Positions 6,369-10,317 of a stretch of 10,317 nucleotides of DNA are shown here, one piece after another. This DNA is from an uncultured Oscillospiraceae bacterium (GTDB lineage: Bacteria; Bacillota; Clostridia; UBA1212; SIG427): contig CABQMV010000076.1 in NCBI GenBank assembly GCA_902465325.1, positions 1 through 10,317 of the forward strand, written 5' to 3'. Every line of letters begins with the position of its first letter. Position 1 is the stretch's first letter. A model generated the notes under the pieces. That model made no database searches. It was not told the DNA's origin and saw nothing but the letters and a program-made list of their open reading frames with translations. A program made the position numbers and the translations under genes.

Positions 6369-6836
6369 TTAGTTTTCTTCCATCATATTTACTAACTTGT
6401 AGAAACTTGTTCTTTTGGTGTTCGCCTGTTCCATTGCCACCTTTGCTGTTATTTCTCCTGCTTTCCAAGCGGTATAAACAGTTTCCCAATTTGCAGGATA
6501 TTCAAGGGCAGATCTGCCAAGTCTCTTTCCATTCTGCCTTGCTGCTTCTATTCCCTCGGCTTGTCGCTTGCCAATTGTCTCGCGTTCCTGCTCTGCGATT
6601 GTTCCCAATACTTCAATCTGAATGTTATTTACCATTTCAAAACCCATTCTTGCCCTTGTGGTAATTTCAACATTATTGTTGGTAAATCAATCACTTTCAG
6701 ACGAATACCATTCGTCTTTGAAGTATTGTAACTCGTTGTGAATGTCGCTTTTGTTTCTGCTCAATCTATCAAGGGATTTTACAACAAGTGTATCGTCGCG
6801 GCATAACATTGCATTTTTAAGTACTTGATAACACTC
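6369..6836 (-). pseudogene. Serine recombinase (resolvase/invertase) remnant, truncated and twice frameshifted
   Basis: Resolvase-family recombinases carry out site-specific recombination for mobile elements. Here three frames join into one recognisable sequence. 6836 to 6714 reads YQVLKNAMLCRDDTLVVKS, then LDRLSRNKSDIHNELQYFKD. 6712 downwards reads NGIRLKVIDLPTIM. 6645 to 6369 reads FEMVNNIQIEVLGTIAEQER and then GKRLGR and a helix-turn-helix tail ending NMMEEN. One extra base at 6713 and one missing base in the A-run at 6639-6642 (plus-strand view) explain both shifts. The N-terminal third with the catalytic Ser (Y-x-R-V-S region) is absent: an in-frame stop lies just before 6836. It is non-functional. 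It could belong to a transposon resolvase or an invertase; the remaining part does not distinguish them. Confidence 0.88.
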
Positions 6837-6873
6837 TTACGAACACTTAAATAAACCAAGAGGGCAAAAGAAT

Positions 6874-6895
6874 AGCGTGGGCTTGCGCCCACGCT
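6874..6895 (-). terminator. Terminator of the GyrI-like gene
   Basis: A 9-bp perfect stem AGCGTGGGC / GCCCACGCT closes a tetraloop that reads GCAA (GNRA type) on the minus strand. It is followed by ATTCTTTT and lies 14 bases after the stop of the gene ending at 6910. Confidence 0.8.
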
Positions 6896-6909
6896 GCTTA
6901 ATTATACAT

Positions 6910-7347
6910 TTATTCTTTTGCTTTTACTGGAGTATAATAATCCATTTGTTCATACCCTAAGATTTTTTGTGTCATAGGAGACGTAATAATATTTCCTAAT
7001 TCTTGACGCGTACTATCACGTTCCAATCCATTCTGACTCAAAAAAATATCAACCTCTTGTTTCATAAGTTCGGTATCGGTTTTCTGGTCTATATCGGTTG
7101 CAACTGCATAAAGTCCACCTTGAAAATCAATTATATCAAATTCCTCTGGTACATCCATTCCATCTTCATACATATACAACCAATGGAAACCACTTACATC
7201 CCAGAACAGAAAATCCTTTGGAAACATACTGCTTTTCTGTAAAGAAAACCATTCCATAAATTTTTCCATTTTTTCTTCTCCAAACATTCCTACTCCCGAA
7301 GATACCATTTTACATTCGGGCATTTCGTATATTCTCACACTCTGCAT
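6910..7347 (-). CDS. Stand-alone GyrI-like / effector-binding domain protein
   Basis: A 145-residue soluble protein that resembles the GyrI-like (SOUL/BacTrIpB-type) small-molecule-binding domain found at the C-terminus of AraC- and MerR-type regulators. Visible features are the opening beta strand VRIYEMPECKMVSSGVG, the central strand FLFWDVSGFHWLYMYEDGMDVPEEFDIIDF, the second-repeat strand GGLYAVATDID at about 77-87, and a following helix rich in D, E and K. There is no DNA-binding domain, so it may sequester drugs or ligands, or act with a regulator encoded elsewhere. ATG 7347 has an ideal ribosome-binding site, GGAGG with a 7-base gap. It has its own consensus promoter with a palindrome and its own terminator, so it is an intact monocistron inside a decayed mobile patch and was probably acquired with it. 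Family assignment is by overall pattern only. Confidence 0.68.
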   Translation of the reverse strand: MQSVRIYEMPECKMVSSGVGMFGEEKMEKFMEWFSLQKSSMFPKDFLFWDVSGFHWLYMYEDGMDVPEEFDIIDFQGGLYAVATDIDQKTDTELMKQEVDIFLSQNGLERDSTRQELGNIITSPMTQKILGYEQMDYYTPVKAKE

Positions 7348-7400
7348 ATCTAATCCTCCAAATTATTTTTTAATATGGTTGCAACAATACTTTATATCCA

Positions 7401-7428
7401 ATTATATACGATACATGTATTATGTCAA
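7401..7428 (-). promoter_or_regulatory. Consensus promoter of the GyrI-like gene
   Basis: On the minus strand TTGACA (7428 to 7423) and TATAAT (7406 to 7401) are both perfect matches, with a 16-base spacer. The predicted leader is about 47 nt and carries GGAGG before the ATG. The promoter should be very strong unless repressed. Confidence 0.8.
7411..7420. promoter_or_regulatory. Candidate operator palindrome in the promoter spacer
   Basis: ATACATGTAT is a perfect 10-base palindrome lying entirely between the -35 and -10 of the GyrI-like gene promoter. That is a classic position for a repressor site. It could be chance in AT-rich DNA; no matching regulator gene is in the window. Confidence 0.35.
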
Positions 7429-7437
7429 CATTTGCCA

Positions 7438-7592
7438 TGTAATCAATGCAAACCATTAGTTTTCTTGTTTTTCATTTGTATTCATTCATTTTCATACATT
7501 TTTCATGCAGACAACTGATTTTCACGCCAATCTCTTGTATCGCAACGATAACGGAGAATTTTTTCTGCTCATGGCAGCAGGAAAAACCACGC
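7438..7592. other. AT-rich non-coding stretch with ATGAAAA-like iterations
   Basis: Between about 7465 and 7507 the minus strand carries several loose copies of ATGAAAA/ATGAATG. The rest shows no gene that I can support on either strand. It lies upstream of the consensus promoter of the GyrI-like gene and is probably mobile-element debris. Confidence 0.4.
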
Positions 7593-7673
7593 TTTTTCAT
7601 TACACCTGCTGCCGTGCGCCAAGCAATCGGGATGGCGCAATCTACATTCTACGAGGGTGCGAGGAATACATCT
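7593..7673 (+). pseudogene. Scrap of a winged-helix mobile-element protein (plus strand)
   Basis: The plus-strand frame reads FFITPAAVRQAIGMAQSTFYEGARN before a stop at 7674. This resembles the segment 'SPAAIRxxIGMxxSTY' just ahead of the recognition region in small helix-turn-helix proteins of Firmicutes conjugative elements and phages. No start with a ribosome-binding site and no downstream wing are present. The match is from memory of the family pattern and is weak. Confidence 0.3.
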
Positions 7674-7831
7674 TAGATTGCAAGGCGTGAAATTTGAGAA
7701 ACGGCACGCAGTTTTTTGTAGAAATCAAAAGTATTGCCGCCAGTCTGTACCAAATATCCTTTTTCTAAAAGTATGTTAAATTGGTCGCGGTATGTAATGT
7801 TGTTTGATACTGTCATTTTAATTTTTGCCAT
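7673..7831 (-). pseudogene. C-terminal scrap of a winged-helix mobile-element protein (minus strand)
   Basis: From ATG 7831 (GAGGG 8 bases upstream) a 52-codon frame reads MAKIKMTVSNNITYRDQFN and then ILLEKGYLVQTGGNTFDFYK. The pattern TYRDQFxxLxEKGYLVxxxGNTFDFYE is familiar as the end of winged-helix replication or regulatory proteins of Firmicutes mobile elements. The helix-turn-helix expected before it is missing, and after KK the sequence diverges (LRAVSQISRLAI). It could be expressed as a tiny protein, but a truncated remnant is more likely. Confidence 0.42.
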
Positions 7832-7860
7832 CTGATTTTCCCTCTCTTTTGGTATAAAAA

Positions 7861-7906
7861 AGTTAGACACGTCATAGGCATTTTGCTCAAAATGACGTGT
7901 CTAACT
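7861..7906 (-). terminator. Strong terminator of the NifU-like/GGGtGRT operon
   Basis: AGTTAGACACGTCAT and ATGACGTGTCTAACT form a 15-bp perfect stem around 16 bases, which themselves can fold (CATTTT/AAAATG). On the minus strand a TTTTTTAT tract follows the stem directly. It lies about 30 bases after the stop at 7937. An A-rich 5' flank makes it partly bidirectional. Confidence 0.82.
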
Positions 7907-7936
7907 ATACTTTTTAGAAAACCAGATGTCTAAACC

Positions 7937-8947
7937 TTAAAACTTGCCTTCTTTTGCTGCTTCCTCCACCGCAACTGCACAGGCAACGGTAGCCCCGACC
8001 ATCGGGTTGTTGCCCATGCCGATCAGGCCCATCATTTCCACATGAGCCGGAACAGAAGAAGAGCCCGCAAACTGCGCGTCGCCATGCATTCTGCCCATAG
8101 AGTCCGTAAGTCCATAGGAGGCAGGACCAGCCGCCACATTGTCAGGATGCAGGGTACGCCCTGTTCCGCCGCCGGAAGCAACAGAAAAATACTTCACACC
8201 ATTTTCTGTGGCCCATTTCTTATAAGTACCGGCAACCAGATGCTGGAAACGGGTAGGATTGGTAGAGTTTCCTGTAATGGATACCTCTACATGCTCCTTC
8301 TGCATAATTGCCACACCCTCATTTACATCGTTGGCACCGTAGCATCTCACATTAGCACGCTCTCCCTGAGAAAATTTCTTTGTGCTTACCACCTTGAGCT
8401 CACGGGTCTGGAAATCAAAATCAGTCTCTACATAAGTGAAGCCATTAATTCTGGATATAATATAGGCCGCATCCTTTCCCAAACCGTTCAGGATAACCTG
8501 CAGAGGTTCCTTTCTGACCTTATTGGCCGTTTTAGCAATTCCAATAGCACCTTCTGCAGCCGCAAAAGACTCATGTCCTGCCAGGAAGCAGAAACATTTG
8601 GTTTCCTCTCTCAGAAGCATGGCTCCCAGATTTCCGTGACCCAGACCAACCTGTCTGGCGTCCGCAACACTTCCGGGAATACAGAAAGCCTGCAGCCCCA
8701 GTCCAATGGCTTCCGCAGCCTCTGCAGCATTTTTAACGCCTTTTTTTACAGCGATGGCGCAGCCAAGTGTATAAGCCCATACCGCGTTTTCAAAAGCAAT
8801 AGGCTGTACACCCCGTACAATCGCCTCTGCATCAATCCCCTTGGAGGCACACAGCTCCTTTGCCTCCTCCAAAGAGGCAATTCCGTATTCTTTCAGAGTT
8901 TTTTTGATTGTATCAATTCTTCTGTCATAACCTTCAAATGTAACCAT
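7937..8947 (-). CDS. GGGtGRT protein, uncharacterised
   Basis: A 336-residue cytoplasmic protein recognisable as the family named for its GGGtGRT motif, here SVASGGGTGRTLHPDN with GGGTGRT at residues 259-265. No biochemical function is established to my knowledge. Other conserved-looking stretches are ADARQVGLGHGNLGAMLL at 95-112, KCFCFLAGHESFAAAEGAIG at 117-136, and a Gly/Met-rich end HVEMMGLIGMGNNPMVGATVACAVAVEEA. Cysteines at 33, 63, 89, 118, 120, 202 and 323 include a CFC pair that could bind metal. There is no signal peptide or membrane segment. ATG 8947 follows AAGGAGGT by 8 bases, and that site begins right at the stop of the upstream NifU-like gene; the gap of 14 bases implies cotranscription and coupling. 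The partner suggests an Fe-S or sulfur-related role; this is inference. Confidence 0.87.
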   Translation of the reverse strand: MVTFEGYDRRIDTIKKTLKEYGIASLEEAKELCASKGIDAEAIVRGVQPIAFENAVWAYTLGCAIAVKKGVKNAAEAAEAIGLGLQAFCIPGSVADARQVGLGHGNLGAMLLREETKCFCFLAGHESFAAAEGAIGIAKTANKVRKEPLQVILNGLGKDAAYIISRINGFTYVETDFDFQTRELKVVSTKKFSQGERANVRCYGANDVNEGVAIMQKEHVEVSITGNSTNPTRFQHLVAGTYKKWATENGVKYFSVASGGGTGRTLHPDNVAAGPASYGLTDSMGRMHGDAQFAGSSSVPAHVEMMGLIGMGNNPMVGATVACAVAVEEAAKEGKF

Positions 8948-8961
8948 TGCAGGGCACCTCC

Positions 8962-9654
8962 TTATTCCTTTCTGGGATCAATGGTCTTTACTGCATCTGC
9001 ATAACGGCCATATGTACCAATATTTTTCTCATAAGCTTCCTTAGGATCCACACCCTTTTTAATGGCTTCCATCATCTTCCCCAGGTGAACGAACTGATAC
9101 CCGATCACTTCGCCGTCTGCATCCAGACCGATGCTGAGCACATAGCCCTCCGCCATCTCCAGGTACCGCACGCCTTTCGCTTTGGTACCGTACATCGTGC
9201 CTACCTGAGTCCGAAGACCTTTCCCTAAATCCTCCAGACCTGCGCCGATTACCAGACCGTCCTCTGAAAAAGCGGACTGGGTTCTTCCGTATACCAGCTG
9301 CAGGAAAATTTCTCTCATGGCAACATTAATGGCGTCACATACCAAGTCTGTATTCAAAGCCTCGAGAAGAGTCTTGCCTCCCAATATCTCAGCCGCCATA
9401 GCAGCAGAGTGAGTCATACCGGAACATCCCAGCGTCTCAACCAGGGCTTCTTCAATAATACCGTTTTTAACATTCAAAGTAAGCTTACAGGCTCCCTGCT
9501 GAGGTGCGCACCAGCCCACTCCGTGAGACAGGCCTGAAATATCCTTGATTTCCTTTGCCTTGACCCACTTGCCCTCTTCCGGGATCGGCGCCGGGCCGTG
9601 ATTCGGGCCTTGCTTCACACACATCATATCATTAACTTCATGTGAGTAGTTCAT
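8962..9654 (-). CDS. NifU/IscU-like Fe-S scaffold-type protein with extra C-terminal domain
   Basis: The N-terminal half resembles IscU/NifU scaffolds, which assemble Fe-S clusters and pass them to target proteins. CKLTLNVKNGIIEEALVETLGCSG (56-79, counted from MNYSHEV) aligns with the IscU pattern KLxIxVNxxGIIxDAxFxxxGC, and GGKTLLEAL at 92-100 with GKxLxEA. Cys77 corresponds to the second IscU cysteine; Cys49 and Cys56 flank the place of the first, and the usual CGD is not preserved, so it is a divergent scaffold. Residues about 120-230 form an added domain (YVLSIGLDADGEVIGYQFVH). ATG 9654 is preferred because AAAGGGG lies 9 bases upstream; ATG 9660 would leave only 3. It is the first gene of the operon with the GGGtGRT gene. 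Confidence 0.84.
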   Translation of the reverse strand: MNYSHEVNDMMCVKQGPNHGPAPIPEEGKWVKAKEIKDISGLSHGVGWCAPQQGACKLTLNVKNGIIEEALVETLGCSGMTHSAAMAAEILGGKTLLEALNTDLVCDAINVAMREIFLQLVYGRTQSAFSEDGLVIGAGLEDLGKGLRTQVGTMYGTKAKGVRYLEMAEGYVLSIGLDADGEVIGYQFVHLGKMMEAIKKGVDPKEAYEKNIGTYGRYADAVKTIDPRKE

Positions 9655-9687
9655 ATACATAAACCCCTTTCATATTTTTACCTATCA

Positions 9688-9716
9688 AGTATAATATTTT
9701 TGTCCGGATTTTGCAA
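9688..9716 (-). promoter_or_regulatory. Promoter of the NifU-like/GGGtGRT operon
   Basis: On the minus strand TTGCAA (9716 to 9711) and TATACT (9693 to 9688) are spaced by 17 bases. Transcription would start near 9681, leaving a leader of about 27 nt. A small inverted repeat GGGAAA/TTTCCC (9718-9735) lies just upstream, between this promoter and the divergent one. Confidence 0.65.
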
Positions 9717-9746
9717 CGGGAAAATGAAATTTCCCCGGCCCCCGCC

Positions 9747-9776
9747 TTTACATACCAAGGCCAGGAAGGGTATAAT
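9747..9776 (+). promoter_or_regulatory. Promoter of the YbaK-family gene
   Basis: TTTACA (9747-9752) and a perfect TATAAT (9771-9776) are spaced by 18 bases. Transcription would start near 9783, leaving about 26 nt before the GTG start with AAAGGGGGG inside it. It is divergent from the NifU-like operon promoter. Confidence 0.7.
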
Positions 9777-9808
9777 AGAATAATATCAATAAAGGGGGGC
9801 GTTGTACC

Positions 9809-10279
9809 GTGTCACTGCAAAAAGTAAAGGAATATTTTTCTCAACAGGGATTGGATCTAACCAGAATACAGGAATTTAGTGTTTCCAGCGCCACTGTGGC
9901 GCTGGCTACACAGGCGCTGGGCTGTCGGCCTGAAAGAATTGCCAAAACCCTAAGCTTCTGGGTAAACGGAAGCTGCGTTTTGATTGTAGCTGCCGGAGAT
10001 GTTAAAATAGACAACAGCAAATTTAAACAGCAGTTTCACACCAAAGCAAAAATGCTGGCCCCCCAGGAGACTGAACCGGTTATCGGCCATCAGCCAGGCG
10101 GAATCTGTCCCTTTGCTGTGAATCCTGGCACCGTCGTATACCTGGATCAGAGTCTGAAAAGATTTGATACGGTATATCCCGCCTGCGGCAGCAGCAACAG
10201 CGCTGTAGCGCTGACACTTCCGGAGCTGGAGAAATATTCCGGATTTCAGGAATGGATTGATGTGACGAAGCTTGCATAG
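9809..10279 (+). CDS. YbaK/EbsC-family aminoacyl-tRNA deacylase
   Basis: YbaK/ProX-type proteins hydrolyse mischarged tRNA in trans (for example Cys- or Ala-tRNA(Pro)) and so guard translation accuracy in the cytoplasm. The 156-residue product has the normal single-domain length. It shows SSATVALATQALGCRPERIAKTLSF with the conserved Lys46, VAAGDVKIDNSKFKQQF, then GHQPGGICPFAVNPGTVVYLD and FDTVYPACGSSNSAVALTLPEL, the family's substrate-pocket motifs. GTG at 9809 is the start: the AAAGGGGGG tract ends 9 bases before it and there is no in-frame alternative nearby. The substrate tRNA cannot be decided from sequence, so no symbol is given. It is monocistronic as far as visible; the remaining 38 bases to the window end hold only AT-rich sequence. 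Confidence 0.92.
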   Translation: MSLQKVKEYFSQQGLDLTRIQEFSVSSATVALATQALGCRPERIAKTLSFWVNGSCVLIVAAGDVKIDNSKFKQQFHTKAKMLAPQETEPVIGHQPGGICPFAVNPGTVVYLDQSLKRFDTVYPACGSSNSAVALTLPELEKYSGFQEWIDVTKLA

Positions 10280-10317
10280 CACTTCACAGGCATGATATAC
10301 TTTTATATATTATAATT

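Noticed and set aside
6361..6900. Functional two-part recombinase or programmed frameshift
   Set aside because: The shifts go in opposite senses, lack a slippery-site-plus-pseudoknot arrangement, and the catalytic N-terminal part is absent, so decay is the simpler reading.
7438..7510. Iteron-like ATGAAAA repeats as a replication origin
   Set aside because: The copies are irregular in sequence and spacing, and there is no intact replication initiator gene nearby.
8042..9004. Long plus-strand open frame of 320 codons opposite the GGGtGRT gene
   Set aside because: The minus-strand frame has the family motif, a ribosome-binding site and operon context. The plus frame is Ser/Arg/Cys-rich with no recognisable domain, typical of an antisense shadow.
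1..10317. CRISPR array, tRNA or rRNA genes, intact insertion sequence
   Set aside because: No regularly spaced direct repeats, no cloverleaf-forming segments or rRNA signatures, and no intact transposase frame were seen on either strand.

Overview
The window looks like a chromosomal segment from a spore-forming Clostridia, most likely a Lachnospiraceae-type gut anaerobe. The evidence is a germination protease (gpr) divergent from rpsT, a secreted SH3b/glucosaminidase/cadherin-like wall hydrolase, the TIGR03960-type radical SAM + DUF2344 + RNase G cluster, and a 'GGGtGRT' protein paired with a NifU/IscU-like protein. Coding is mostly on the minus strand, Shine-Dalgarno sites are strong, and TTG or GTG starts are frequent.

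Layout. 1-470 (-): N-terminal half of gpr. 551-811 (+): rpsT with a TTG start, then a palindrome and a bidirectional terminator. 928-2478 (-): exported peptidoglycan hydrolase. 2546-6052 (-): a tightly overlapping operon read in the order radical SAM protein, DUF2344 protein, RNase G/E, possibly continuing into the hydrolase. 6060-6325: a non-coding stretch upstream of that operon with promoter-like sites, a possible folded leader RNA and a terminator-like hairpin. 6325-7906: an AT-richer accessory patch with a serine recombinase pseudogene, a stand-alone GyrI-like effector-binding protein under a consensus promoter, and two facing scraps of a winged-helix protein. 7937-9654 (-): a two-gene operon, NifU-like protein then GGGtGRT protein, ending in a strong terminator. 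9809-10279 (+): a YbaK/EbsC-family aminoacyl-tRNA deacylase, divergent from that operon.

How the genes may work together. rpsT, RNase G, the deacylase and the radical SAM pair point to translation and RNA metabolism; gpr belongs to spore germination; the hydrolase remodels the wall. The NifU-like/GGGtGRT pair has a clean promoter-to-terminator unit, a 14-nt gap and an Fe-S scaffold signature. It is the best candidate here for an undescribed system: a dedicated cluster scaffold with an uncharacterised partner. The second point of interest is the 6130-6322 leader, where a predicted closing helix and a terminator-like hairpin share bases. The patch at 6325-7906 is a decayed mobile-element scar, not a working system, although the GyrI-like gene in it looks intact.
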